Shown here one piece after another: positions 11,689-21,650 of a DNA stretch of 64,000 nucleotides. The stretch comes from Salvia splendens (lineage: Eukaryota; Streptophyta; Magnoliopsida; Lamiales; Lamiaceae). The stretch covers positions 11,666,902 through 11,730,901 of the forward strand of contig NC_056037.1 of NCBI RefSeq assembly GCF_004379255.2, in the 5' to 3' direction. Within the stretch, counting starts at the first letter, position 1. The number at the start of each line of letters is the position of its first letter. Position numbers and translations under genes: made by a program. Under the pieces are notes generated by a model, which saw only the letters and a list, made by a program, of their open reading frames with translations, had not been told where the DNA came from and did no database searches.

Positions 11689-12598
11689 AGAGGAACAGGC
11701 TAAGGCATCGAAGGAATTTTTACATGGTATAGAAGGTAGGTTTTCAAAATTTTCAAGAATTTTGGGTGCAATCTGTAAGGATTTTGCAGTGTGGGGGTCA
11801 GAGTTGAATTTTAGGAATTTTTGGGGGCCAATATCAGGTGGTTTTAGGATTCTGGGGTGGTTGTGTAATTTATGGGATATATGGGGGTCAGAGTGGGGTT
11901 TTGAAGAGTGTGGGGGTGCAAAGTGGGAGACTTTGTTGGCTCGGGGGTCATAGTGGAATTTCGGGATTGTAGAGGGGTCGGTTTTGGGTTCTTGAGACTT
12001 GGGGGTTTTAAATGGAAATTCTCCATTTTCGCCCTTACCGCCGCCGAGTCCTCTCCAGATTCAACTTTGATTGCTTCTTTGTCTCTGTCGCCGGAATGAG
12101 ATACTATTTCGGCATATGATGGCTGTTGGCGACGTGTGACGGCGGGGATAGGTTTCGTCCCGGTGTAGGCAGTCGCTGTCTCTCTCCTAGCGGCGGCGGC
12201 TGCTGCTTGTTCCTCGCTCGCTGCTTCCAGAATATCCTCGGCAGGAAGAGCGGCTGCTCGCCGGCGCAGGCGGAGTCCGTCTGCCCTACCATGTCGTCGA
12301 ACCTCGCGGCGGCGTTCTGCTTCGTCCGGTGATCTTCTTTCGGTGGCTGGAGGGGCTGATTCTCTCCCGACAGCAACATTGAGGGAGGATGTTGATTCCC
12401 TCCCGACAGCGACGGTATGTTGTTCGTTGCACCGCTGGTAGGTTGAATTTTTGTATTGAGCAATCAGCTTTGATATGCATTCAAGGATTGATTCCGAATC
12501 GAGAATATGTGGTATTTGGATTTTACTCACGATTTTTGTATTTGTGAAATTTTCTGCGGAAGGTGTCAAGCTAGTGACCGATCCACGGGATCGACACC
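11689..12598 (-). other. copia 5' internal region without recognisable gag
   Basis: Where gag should lie I see no capsid-like domain and no CCHC zinc knuckle in any minus-strand frame. A 255-codon frame (12611-11847) starts inside the primer-binding site and encodes an Arg/Ala-rich then Pro/Thr-rich polypeptide. The frame in phase with pol is open from about 12055 downstream and is also Pro-rich. Between about 11770 and 12020 the DNA shows a degenerate period near 30 bp with a recurring TGGGGGTC-like core (plus strand). Either gag was replaced by other sequence or it has diverged past recognition. Confidence 0.6.
11770..12020. repeat. Degenerate ~30-bp tandem repeat
   Basis: Roughly eight units, each with a TGGGGGTC or TGGGGTG core spaced about 28-32 bp apart, lie inside the copia element. 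The spacing is close to a 10-codon repeat, so any encoded protein would be a Pro/His/Lys-rich decapeptide repeat. Confidence 0.6.
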
Positions 12599-12610
12599 GC
12601 TCTGATACCA
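12599..12610 (-). promoter_or_regulatory. Primer-binding site of the copia element
   Basis: TGGTATCAGAGC on the minus strand, immediately downstream of the 5' LTR. It is the standard plant copia site complementary to the 3' end of initiator methionine tRNA. Confidence 0.9.
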
Positions 12611-12842
12611 TATTGTCAATGGTAATCGAGAGACTTAAACAGGCTGTGCATATTGAAAGCTATTGGAGTGAAGAATATGTTTATTTCAGTTTTTTAGTCC
12701 ATCGGTTCTTCCTCTATATGTAGGGAAGATTACAAAATATTTTAGGAATAAAATCAATCTATTCTAGGACTTGCTATTACAAATCAATTTCACATCTTTC
12801 TCCATTAATGTCGTTCTTCCCTTACCTTTGGTATATTTGACA
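12611..12842 (-). repeat. 5' LTR of the copia element
   Basis: 232 bp, paired with 8074-8305. It is followed at 12843-12847 by the ATGAG target duplication. Confidence 0.93.
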
Positions 12843-12847
12843 ATGAG

Positions 12848-14176
12848 CACTACCGCAGGGTCCATTGTGCTGTTTCTCCATCACTTGGTTGGTATCATGA
12901 TTTGCATTAGTGGAGTTAGATTGAGGTTTTACAAGAAACAAACATATCCCTCCAGCTCTAGTTGTTACATTCAACTTTATTCTACTTGCACCGACTCGAA
13001 CCAAAATAACATAACTATATTGAAAATGTAACATGTAACCAAATTAGATTAGGTTCAAATGAGTTGAAATACCAAGATCTTATCTTGATAATAGCTTGTC
13101 CTAACCCTTTCAATTGAAACTCTTAATTAAGTGAGTCTAATCTGAATTCTAAACTAATCTGTCACATTAGTCTGGGAGTAAATTTTTTAAGAGAACTAGC
13201 TTGACTAGCTTGAGAATAAAAATAGTTGAGTAACTTTCTAGTACTACGTTCGTTTGTAATTTGTATACTTGAACTAGTAGTAATAAGCACATTGGCCTAC
13301 TTAACTTTATTTTTTCAAAAATTATAAGTTTAAAGAAAATATTATACTCTTCGTCCCTCTGTAATAAAGATGTTTCTTTTCAGTATGAAATTTAAGTAAC
13401 TATGTTAAAAGCAAGTTAAGTGAATGAATGATAAAGTAGAAAAGGAAAAAGGTAGAAAGGTAAAAAGAGAATATAATATAAGAGAGAATAAGGTAAAAGA
13501 GAATAAATAGATTGTTTTTAGCAAAAAAATTAAATGACTCAATTACGATAGGACAATTCAAAAAAAAATATGATTTAGTTATAGAAGTACGTATTAATTT
13601 TCTTCATGATAGTATGCTATTTTTAGATAAATGTTGGGTGTTAAAATTTTAATCTAAATTTTAAGTGTAATCTAGTAAGTACGACGAAGGAAAGCACCAA
13701 GCGGGCACAACTCAGTTACTCAACTATCTCTTGATTGCACCCTTAAATCATGCATCGATCTTATCCTAACAACACTAATTTGTTTTTATAATATTCCAGA
13801 AATTTAAACATATCTTAATTAAACACCGAAATGATCGATTAAACTTTTGCTAGTCCACAATGAGACCGGGAAAAAACACCAAAATACTGTAGAACTTATC
13901 ATAATGAAAAAATAACAAAAATATTAAATTTTTTGTGTAGGATTATTTTCGACAGGATACAGTATATTATTAAAAGAATTAGATACGATATGAATTTTCA
14001 TACACCGCATTATACCGTGACTTCGACATATACTTTGATTTACGGTATACCATGTACATATCAACATCAGTATATACCTTGTACATAGCAACATCAATAT
14101 AATACCGTGCAAATGGTATACCGTGTATATACCCACAATAATATAGCGTACAAATGATATATAAAGTGAATACCTA
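12848..14176. other. Intergenic with possible old element debris
   Basis: No gene seen. 13346-13590 begins TACTCTTCGTCCCTC, like a Stowaway MITE, but lacks a clean right end. 13950-14170 is rich in GGTATACCG-like motifs; related motifs recur at 15840-16015 on the far side of the inserted Mutator-like elements. Confidence 0.4.
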
Positions 14177-14338
14177 TATATTTATAGGGTTGTGATCAAT
14201 TGAGATTTTTAGCCTAATTGAGAATTGAGATGCATTATCAGCCACTCATTTTTATTAAATGAGAGGTCCAGAATTTGCCACATGAAAAATATTTTTAGAT
14301 TTATTTATTATGAAATGGCAGAATGATAATTTTATGTT

Positions 14339-14790
14339 TTAATACAATCTCCATTTTCCCCAAAGCAATCGGCGAGCTCTGCAATCCTCAATCCCCAAAC
14401 TAACCTCCATCTCCTGATTCTCCTCCATCGATTCCGCTCGATTCCCCTCCTTCTCCTCCATCATCGCAACTAATTCACTCAACAGCGCCGCCGTGGCAGC
14501 CCTATCGCAGACAGAGGTGTGGATGCGGAGCGCCAGCACCCACAGGCTCCCCTCGAGCACGTAGAGGCTGGCGAGGAAGAGATCAGCGTCGGAGGAAGGG
14601 TCCGGATTCTGCCAGGAGTTGTTGTTGAGCTCGTGCTCGAGGATTAACTGCAATGGCGGGATTGAGGAATGGGATTGGAGGATCTGAGCGGTGGATTGGG
14701 TGTCGAAGGGGCGAATTTGGAGGTAAGGGGATTGGGGAATGACGTAGGAGAAGGAGCTGCAGGGGAAGGCAGTGCATCCTAGAGAGAGAG
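14339..14790 (-). pseudogene. Unidentified captured fragment inside the Mutator-like element
   Basis: An open frame (first Met at 14653, open upstream to about 14790) reads like real protein (NSWQNPDPSSDADLFLASLY), with GC-rich codon use unlike the AT-rich surroundings. I do not recognise the family. It lies back to back with the CYP94 fragment, so at least two pieces of foreign coding sequence were probably joined in this element. Confidence 0.4.
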
Positions 14791-14810
14791 AGAGAGGAAG
14801 AACCGGAAAG

Positions 14811-15152
14811 ATACGATCCTGCGTATTTGCTGTCGTCGTTGCCGGAGGTTGAATTCGCGGAGGGGTTCGATTCTGCTCTCAATTTGATCAGCGAGAGGTT
14901 CAATTCGAATATTCCTTTTCTCTGGAAGATCAATCACGCCCTAAGTTTGAGGAAGGAGAAGAAGCTAAGGGGGAAAATCGATGAGGCTCGTGAATTCGCG
15001 AAGAAAATCATGAGAGAGAAGGAATCGGAGCTGCGGCGGCGATCGACGCTTGAATCGGAGGATTTACTCTCTAGCTTTCTCAGATCTGGTCAATCCGACG
15101 AGGAATTTATTGTTGACGTCGTGATCTGCTTCATCTCCATCCGCGAAAAAGT
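14811..15152 (+). pseudogene. CYP94-type cytochrome P450 fragment
   Basis: The frame starts near 14811 (YDPAYLLSSLPEVEFAEGF) and runs through residues resembling the middle of CYP94 fatty-acid or jasmonoyl-isoleucine omega-hydroxylases, including REFAKKIMREKESEL and SEDLLSSFLRSGQSDEEFI. It stops just where the oxygen-binding I-helix (AGRDTTSA in the family) should begin; the sequence there becomes unrelated. There is no N-terminal anchor and no haem-binding Cys region. It is a captured piece of about 110 codons, not a working enzyme. Confidence 0.8.
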
Positions 15153-15402
15153 TATTGACAAGCTGTGAATTGTTTTTGCGTTGTTGACATTTCAATACAA
15201 GTTGTTTACATTTCAATTTTTATTTTTTTGCCATTTTAGAAATGAAATGGTGATAGTACCCCTACCCCTAGTTGACATAATCTACTTGCAGTTGACATTT
15301 CGAAAATTTTGTGGATGAGTGGCTGAAAATGCATCTCAATTCTCAATTAAGCTAAAAAATCTCAACATGACAGGACCCTATATTTACACCTATATATATA
15401 TA

Positions 15403-15779
15403 GAGGTGTGATCAAATACAAACTCTCTATAATACAAACTATACAAACTGATGTCAACATAGTGTACAAATTATGTCAACGGGGGTTGATGTCAACAGGG
15501 GCTGATGTCAACGGAATGTACAAATTCTGTCAACGGGGGGGCTGATGTCAACGGAGTGTACAAATTCTGTCAACGGGGGCTGATGTCAACAGGTTGTACA
15601 AATTATGTCAACGGGGGTGTACAAATTCTGATTGTTCGATGTCAACGAAGCATACAGATTTGCAAGAAATGTTGACATTAGAAAAATCTCTTATATTAAC
15701 TGTTGATTAATTATATTAAGTGAGTAGGATTAAAGTTTGTATATTTTGTATTATAGAGGGTTTGTAGTTTATCACACAC

Positions 15780-15781
<2 letters not shown>
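15403..15781. mobile_element. MITE with GAGGTGTGATCAAATACAAA ends
   Basis: A 379-bp segment whose left end and right end (reverse complement GGGTGTGTGATAAACTACAA) pair over about 45 bp around a CTCTATAATACAAA core. It is flanked by TA-rich DNA on both sides. The outermost bases resemble those of the neighbouring 14187-15378 element (GGGTTGTGATCAA), so it is probably a related Mutator-type MITE. Confidence 0.7.
15436..15650. repeat. Minisatellite with TGATGTCAACGG / TGTACAAATT core
   Basis: About five to six units of a 35-38 bp motif combining TGATGTCAAC, a GTACAAATTNTGTCAAC segment and a GGGGG run. It fills the interior of the MITE. Confidence 0.8.

Positions 15782-15782
<1 letters not shown>

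Positions 15783-15832
<50 letters not shown>
15783..15832. repeat. (TA)n microsatellite
   Basis: About 25 TA units directly following the MITE. Confidence 0.95.
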
Positions 15833-15836
<4 letters not shown>

Positions 15837-17242
15837 TTGTAATACAAGTATAATGGTATATCGTACCAAATTTCGGTATGGCATGCCGAAAAGATGTACG
15901 TTATCATTATTGAAATTGGCATACCAAAATTTTTGATAAAATATGGGTCTAATTTTTACTCATACCGAATTTTCAAATGATATATATGATATGGTAGTTT
16001 CAATACAATATACCGTCTCTCCTGCATGTTAGAAGCAACTAATCAAGTCTTTAACCATCTCTCCGGCATGTTAGAAGCCATAAAGAAAATGAGGGAGAAA
16101 AAGGGAGAACATGACACCATAAATTTAGGTAAATAAATAAGCTTGATATATCACATGAAGTACTATCATATATTGATTCAGATCTAACTATATTAAACTT
16201 TGGTGGTATTGAAGCACAATATGCAGTTTTCCACATAAAAAAAAACACTTGATCACTACTCATTCTCACCATATTTTATCAGTGAATTGCCTACATTCGC
16301 TGGTAATCACATTGCAATACCACAGAATTGATGCAGTAAATAGTGCAACTCTTGCTTACAAACTAAAAAGAAATTCACAAGCAACTCAGTTCCATGCCCT
16401 CAATGGCAAAAGAAACCAAAAGGTACCTAAAATGGAACAATTTTACACAGAGCAATATGACCACACAGAGAGAATGAACCCTTGGTAAGTTCCATCCCAC
16501 TGAATCCTAATATGCAAATCCAGAAAGAGGGATCACCAGATCACACAGGTAGTTAAACAAATCATAAGCATTTTAGTGCAGGAAGATGCTGATTGCGACA
16601 AGGGGAAATTTCATGGCATGGAATACAAATGACAAAACAGAGCTCATGAACTGATACCTTTACTAGATGATCTTCTCTACTAAGGGGTCGTTCGGTTGTC
16701 ATGTTCCTTGGTGCCCAATGGCCATGTTGTTTCTATAAAAGCTCGACCTGTGACAACGTATCTTGACTCGTCTCCACCAAGATTACATATTATCTCAAGA
16801 TTATACACCTCACACCACCCCTATAGTTAATTTAATCCTAGATTAAATTCACTTTGGTTTATCCCATATTGCATTTCACTATTATTTTGCCAGACAAATT
16901 TGTCTAACGAACCGAATGACACCTAAATATCATGAACTAAATCCAGACACCATAAGTATAACACTTCAATTCACCTAAACTGAAACAGAAAATAAGTAAA
17001 ACTCAAGCAAGTCAATTTCTATAAATCCAGATACACAACATAAAAAACCCATGGAGAGATAATGATGGTCTGAAGCTTAGAAGCTGCATCTTATTTCTCA
17101 GCTGAATAATCAGATATCAAATTCAGAATATCAAAGACTCTGACCTTTTTCTTTCTACACAACAAACACAACAATCTCAAGTTCTCAATCATATGCAGAG
17201 GGGTAGTCGAATAAATGGAACAAAGAAGCATGCTAATTTGAA
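15833..17242. other. Intergenic and 3' flank of the BolA gene
   Basis: Contains the Tourist-like MITE at 16684-16923. No further gene was recognised; the open frames near 16051-16488 look like chance. Confidence 0.45.
16684..16923. mobile_element. Tourist/Harbinger-type MITE
   Basis: 240 bp. Starts GGGGTCGTTCGGTT; the reverse complement of the right end is GGTGTCATTCGGTT. Flanked by TAA on both sides (16681-16683 and 16924-16926). Non-coding. Confidence 0.8.
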
Positions 17243-17554
17243 TTATGAATCTAAGCCAGCTTCTTTAGGGGTTTTGGCGGTGATGGAAAGCGCGTGCAAA
17301 CCAGATTGGAGCTCGTCGGAGAGGAGGTCGTAGACCATACGGTGTCGTTTGACTAGGTTTTGGTCCTGGAATTTGGCGGAGACGATTCGCACATTAAAAT
17401 GCGTCTCTTGCGCGCCGCCTTCCATATGTCTGACGGCGGCGTGGCCGGCGTGCTGGTGCGAGACGTCCTCCACCTCCAGAACGGCGGCTTGCAGCGCCGT
17501 TTCGAGCTTCGTCTTAATCCGACTCGCCCTTGAAATCACCACTCGCGACGCCAT
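17243..17554 (-). CDS. BolA-family protein (BolA1/BolA2-like)
   Basis: Single exon, 103 aa from the Met at 17554 (MASRVVISRASRIKTKL); an in-frame Met five codons upstream (17569) is also possible. The fold signature is complete: an N-terminal helix, DVSHQHAGHAA with the conserved His, ETHFNVRIVS, then LVKRHRMVYDLL with the invariant His, and GLHALSI. BolA proteins bind monothiol glutaredoxins through a shared 2Fe-2S cluster and act in iron-sulfur and redox handling. No long transit peptide is present, so a cytosolic form is more likely than a plastid one (inference). An extra GG-rich insert (HMEGGAQ) sits in the loop before the ETHF strand. Confidence 0.88.
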   Translation of the reverse strand: MASRVVISRASRIKTKLETALQAAVLEVEDVSHQHAGHAAVRHMEGGAQETHFNVRIVSAKFQDQNLVKRHRMVYDLLSDELQSGLHALSITAKTPKEAGLDS

Positions 17555-17569
17555 TTTACTGTCCAACAC

Positions 17570-17994
17570 TTATTGAATTACTCAATTTTTTTTATACCAA
17601 TTAAAATAGAATAGGGTTATACTTAACACATTGGGGTCAAGCCAACTATATTGAGTTATCGGACTATTGAATACAGATCATTTGAATCGCGTATTTTGGG
17701 GATAAATATGTAAATTTTCGAGCATAGTTGGCTAATTCAAGCTTGATTAAAATTGTTAACTAATCCATTAAATGTTAACTACAATTAATTTAATTTAAGC
17801 CTACAAGATTTTTTTGAATTAATCTTTTTTGGGATATACATGTAAATTTTCGAGCATCTGATTAATTGTTAACTCGTCTCTTAATTACTAACTACAACTT
17901 ATTTAAGGCCATATGATTTTAAAGATCTAATGGTCTATAAATTACCGTGTGTAATTTCATTTTAAATTTTTAATATTAAAAAAATAATAACAAC
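17570..17994. other. Intergenic upstream of the BolA gene
   Basis: AT-rich, with no other gene. Presumably holds the BolA promoter; no motif stands out. Confidence 0.45.
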
Positions 17995-18066
17995 TACTTC
18001 CTCCGTCCACGAAAAATGGATCACATTTGCAATTTTTGATTGTCCACTAAAAATATAGCACATTTA

Positions 18067-20125
18067 GAGCATCCACAGTGGGACGGATGTCCCGGCGGAC
18101 TTCCCAAAAACACCTCCTGCCACGTCATAAGGACATCCCACTGCACTGTCACGTCATAAGGACATCTCATTGCACAATGACGGACATCCCCAAGGACATC
18201 CCGACGGACATCCCACAATAATTAAAATTCACAAATTCACCAAATAAAATAATTTACGGAATTAAACAATTTACGGAATTAAAATTTCGACACGAATACG
18301 TAGAAAATGCAACCATTTTATTTAAAAAAACATACATAATTATTTTTAAAAAAATAAATAGTTAAAAAAACCTCAAGCTTCGACAAATGCGGCCCCCGTC
18401 TCACTCCTCGTCGTCCCCGCCGCCAGTCCCGTCGTCACAATCGGGCAAGGGTGGCATCCCCAAATCGCGCCGCATACTGTCGGTAACATCCTTCAGCAAC
18501 AACTTGTATAAATGGACAGTCGCTGCAAGCCACTTCTCCATGGTGATTAAAAGTGAATCATGCTGTTGTATGCGGGCGAGTGAGGGGAGATCGGGATCGA
18601 TCTGAGAAGGAGCTGCCGATTGGACCTCGGGTCCGTACCCGCTGGCGCTTCCCCTAGCCATCCGCATCACGGACTTTTGCCCAATCGGGTGACGGCGGCG
18701 GGATTGAGGGATCGGGAACTCTACCTCGGCGTCAGGGAGTTCGTGGGAACCGGCACTGCTGCTGTACTCCCCGGAGGCGTTGTTCTTCGTCCGCTTCGGC
18801 CAGCCAGCTTCAACACCCGAACTAAATTTGGCAGAAGTCTGCACCACAAGATAGACCTCCCAATATTTGAATTCTCTGAAACCCAATTCACTGTCGGGGT
18901 ACTGCTGGTGAGACAGAAGCTTCACATCATCGACGGACATGCAACTGGTTGTCGTGCGGAGGTTGTTTTGGTAGATGCCGACAAATCGGTTGAGCTGTCT
19001 CCTCAGCCGCTCCCACTGTTTCCGGCATTGCTCTCCATCGTGAGGCTTCCCACCTGGCGGTTTGAATTAGAGGTAGCTTCGGCTAATGCGCCACCACATT
19101 CTGTCGATATGCTAGTTAGCCCCGACGTAGGGATCCTCGACTACACTGATCCAGGCCTTCACCAGCGCGACGCACTCCCCTATGCTCCAAATGGTCCTCT
19201 TTCTCCCGACGGCTTCCTCCCCCTCCCCCTCGGCCCCCGGCCCACCCTCGTTCCCTGCACGCGCAGACGAGGTAGTGCCCTTGCCCTTGTCCTTCCCTCT
19301 CCCTTGCCTCCGTGTCCTCCCTGCCGCTGACGACATCTCAGTGGGAGACTCCCTGACCGGAGATAGCCCCAACTCCTCAAAAGAGAAAGTCTCGATGCTG
19401 GTGAACTGAGTCTCCAGAGGAGTACTCTGGGGAGAATCACTCGACAATAGATCCATATAGGGGCGATAGACATTGTCCCCAGGTGATTGGGGGACCCCCT
19501 ACCTGTTCCCCCCGCAGCAGCAGGCATGCCCTGCATCATCCCGGGCATCATCATCCCGGGCATTTCGGGTATCATCCCGGTCATCGCGGCACTCATACCG
19601 GGCATTTGGGGCATCATCCCAGTCATCGCGGCACTCATCCCGGGCATTTGGGGCATTTGGGGTACCATCCCACACCAAGGGGGGTACATATTGTAGTACC
19701 CGGGCATCATCCCAGCCATTTGGGGTTGGGGCATCATCAGTGCCATTCCGGGCATCATCCCGGACATCGGTGCACTTCCGCCGACATTTCCCTCAACTCT
19801 AACGGGAAAAGTCGGCGTTTGTGACTCGCTCGTGGTGGGGGAATCACTATCGAAGTGCTCCATTTATATTCAAAAGAAATGAAAGTATAGAGAGAGAAAC
19901 TCGTTAAAACAAGTAGTGTGAATGAAATGAAGTTCAACGAGCCGTATATATAGAGTTTTGTTTTTTAAAAAATGAAAAATCGGGACGTCCGTCGTGTCAC
20001 CGCAATGGCGGATGTCACGACGGACATCCCCGGAATGCCGCGGAACTCCGGTGTCTGCAACGCACGTCCGCGTCCGCCTCCCTGCTGCCGGACGTACTCC
20101 GGGACGGCCGCCGTTGTGGATGTTC
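18067..20125 (-). mobile_element. PIF/Harbinger element A carrying only the Myb-like ORF
   Basis: 2,059 bp. The left end GAGCATCCACAGTGGGACGG and the reverse complement of the right end (GAACATCCACAACGGCGG) are flanked by TTA at 18064-18066 and 20126-20128. The only coding remnant is the Harbinger accessory Myb/SANT-like ORF on the minus strand; there is no DDE transposase. It is therefore non-autonomous. Confidence 0.85.
18401..19863 (-). pseudogene. Harbinger ORF1 (Myb/SANT-like, NAM-associated C-terminus), broken
   Basis: Starts at 19863 (MEHFDSDSPTTSESQTPTFP). An N-terminal Met/Pro/Gly-rich section follows, with an 11-residue repeat (PQMPGMSAAMT) encoded by 33-bp direct repeats at 19530-19680. 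The frame shifts near 19490; the next frame continues into a basic linker and the SANT-like domain (RTIWSIGECVALVKAWISVV), then hits a TAG at about 19116. The C-terminal part resumes as a 179-codon frame (18940-18401) ending in the helical NAM-associated block and an acidic tail. In complete elements this protein helps the transposase bind DNA or enter the nucleus. At least one frameshift and two stops make it a pseudogene. Confidence 0.75.
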
Positions 20126-20128
20126 TTA

Positions 20129-20757
20129 GGCCATCCACAATAGGAATAGCCCAGCCATAGCCCAGCCACTGCCACATCATCAGCACTAAAAATCCTCCTG
20201 CCACATCATCAAAACAAGCAAATAGCCCAGCAATAGCCCAGCCATAGCCCAGCCACATACTATCCACATCATTATTAACAAATATATACAAAATGAAATA
20301 ATTAAAAATCACACAATATACGGAATTAAATTTACGACACAAAAACGAGAAAATTCACTAATATTAATAAAATATAAAAGTACATTAATTAAAAAAAATT
20401 ACATAATTAAAAAAAACTAACGGCGGTCAATCCTCCGTGCCCATAACTCTTCAATTAAATCATTTTGGAGTCGAATATGAGCCGCGTATGAAAATGAAAA
20501 TGACGAACAAAGCGCGTATATATAGTGTTTCGAAAAAAAAAATTTATTTTTTCGCGCTAGGCGGTGCGCTGGGCGATCCGGGCGCTGCAATAGCGCCGAA
20601 CGGACCGTTCAGCGCACCGCCCAGCGCCACGCGACCGCCCAGCGCTGCGCGGTTTCTCTCTCCAATCGCCCGCTGGGCGGCTGCAATAGATCGCCCAGCG
20701 AACCGCCCAGCGCCGGCGCTCGGCTGGGCGGTCGCTGGGCGCCTATTGTGGATGGCC
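20129..20757. mobile_element. Harbinger-type MITE B sharing a TTA with element A
   Basis: 629 bp. Perfect 16-bp TIRs: GGCCATCCACAATAGG at the left and its complement at the right. TTA lies on both sides, and the left TTA (20126-20128) is the same one that ends element A. The first 110 bp, with repeated ATAGCCCAGCC motifs, match the reverse complement of 41262-41370. Non-coding. Confidence 0.85.
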
Positions 20758-20903
20758 TTAAAAAAGGAAAGTTTTCAACAACTTCTCTCTTACTTTTTTC
20801 CCTTCTCTCATACTAAATAATATGGATCACACATTTCACTAACACTACTTCTCTCTTCCTAATAATATGGACCCCAAATTCCACTAACACTACTTTTCTC
20901 TTA

Positions 20904-21650
20904 GGCCATTCACATCCCTGTCTCAATACCGTCTCTTAACCGTCTCATCCCTTAACTATTCATGGGCCCCACTGCACTTTTTACCCCATCTCTTAAGTCT
21001 TAACTAAGAGACAACACATGCATCCCTTCATCTCTTAACCATCACATCCCTTAACTATTCATTCAATTTCATTTTTTATTTTTATTTCCAACAAATTCAA
21101 TTAACATTTCATTGAAATATTAAATTAATACTAATAATTAATAAAATCATTAAAAATCATGAAAATTACAACATCCGAAAATACGAAAAATACATAATTG
21201 AAATCCTAATATTACAATTTATTGAAATCCGCATAATCATGGAAAGTGATGCGGTGATCGTCTAACGGTTGCTAAATTTTGCTCAAATGTGCTCTATTAG
21301 ATTTGTGTAAAATGAAAGAGGTTAATAGGAGTATTTATATAATAAAAAAAGAAAAAAATACCGTTCAAAAATTTTAAATTTTAATTATTATTTTTTTTCA
21401 GAAAATTGATTTTTTTAATAAAAAATATTTATTGTGTCAGCATGACGACGCCCACTCGCGTGCCGGCGAGTGGGAGTCACGACGCGCACTAGAGCTTGCC
21501 ACTTGGCGTTGGCGCGTGGCGAGACAGCCCGCCACTCCCCTTTCCCCCCGGGCTACGCGACGAGACAGAGCATCCACATCGGTGTCTCGATGTGGTCTCG
21601 TCTCGCCGGGATGAGACCGAGCCCGCATCGAGACACCGATGCGGATGCTC
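20904..21650. mobile_element. Harbinger-type non-autonomous element C
   Basis: The left end GGCCATTCACATCCCTGTCTC and the reverse complement of the right end (GAGCATCCGCATCGGTGTCTC) are diverged inverted repeats. TTA is present at 20901-20903 and 21651-21653. The AT-rich interior resembles the promoter side of element G (around 50400-50520). No coding capacity. Confidence 0.7.
21565..21650. repeat. Inverted repeat (hairpin) at the right end of element C
   Basis: GAGCATCCACATCGGTGTCTC and, after a spacer rich in GTCTCG, the complementary GAGACACCGATGCGGATGCTC form a hairpin of about 85 bp. This duplicates the terminal sequence in inverted orientation within the element. Confidence 0.8.

Larger units (their letters stand above)
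8074..12842 (-). mobile_element. Ty1/copia LTR retrotransposon, recent but defective
   Basis: A 4,769-bp element on the minus strand bounded by two 232-bp LTRs and a 5-bp target duplication (ATGAG). Going 5' to 3' on the minus strand it has the 5' LTR (12842-12611), an initiator-Met-type primer-binding site (TGGTATCAGAGC, 12610-12599), a 0.9-kb region with no recognisable gag, a pol frame in the copia order protease, integrase, reverse transcriptase, RNase H, then a polypurine tract and the 3' LTR. The LTRs differ at about two positions by eye, so the insertion is young. Pol carries one frameshift and one nonsense codon, so it cannot act alone. Confidence 0.95.
14187..15378. mobile_element. 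Mutator-like element carrying host-gene fragments (Pack-type)
   Basis: A 1,192-bp element. The left end (GGGTTGTGATCAATTGAG...) and the reverse complement of the right end (GGGTCCTGTCATGTTGAG...) form terminal inverted repeats of about 65 bp that share AATTGAGAATTGAGATGCAT. It is flanked by TATATTTATA (14177-14186) and TATATTTACA (15379-15388), a 10-bp target duplication with one mismatch, which fits the Mutator superfamily. It has no transposase. Inside are a CYP94 P450 fragment on the plus strand and an unidentified open frame on the minus strand. Confidence 0.8.

Noticed and set aside
11847..12611. 255-codon frame considered as copia gag
   Set aside because: It starts inside the primer-binding site, has low-complexity composition and shows no capsid or zinc-knuckle signature; it is not in frame with pol.
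19473..19824. Plus-strand His/Gly- and Ser-rich frames of 109-113 codons
   Set aside because: Antisense shadows of the Met/Pro repeat in the Harbinger Myb-like ORF.
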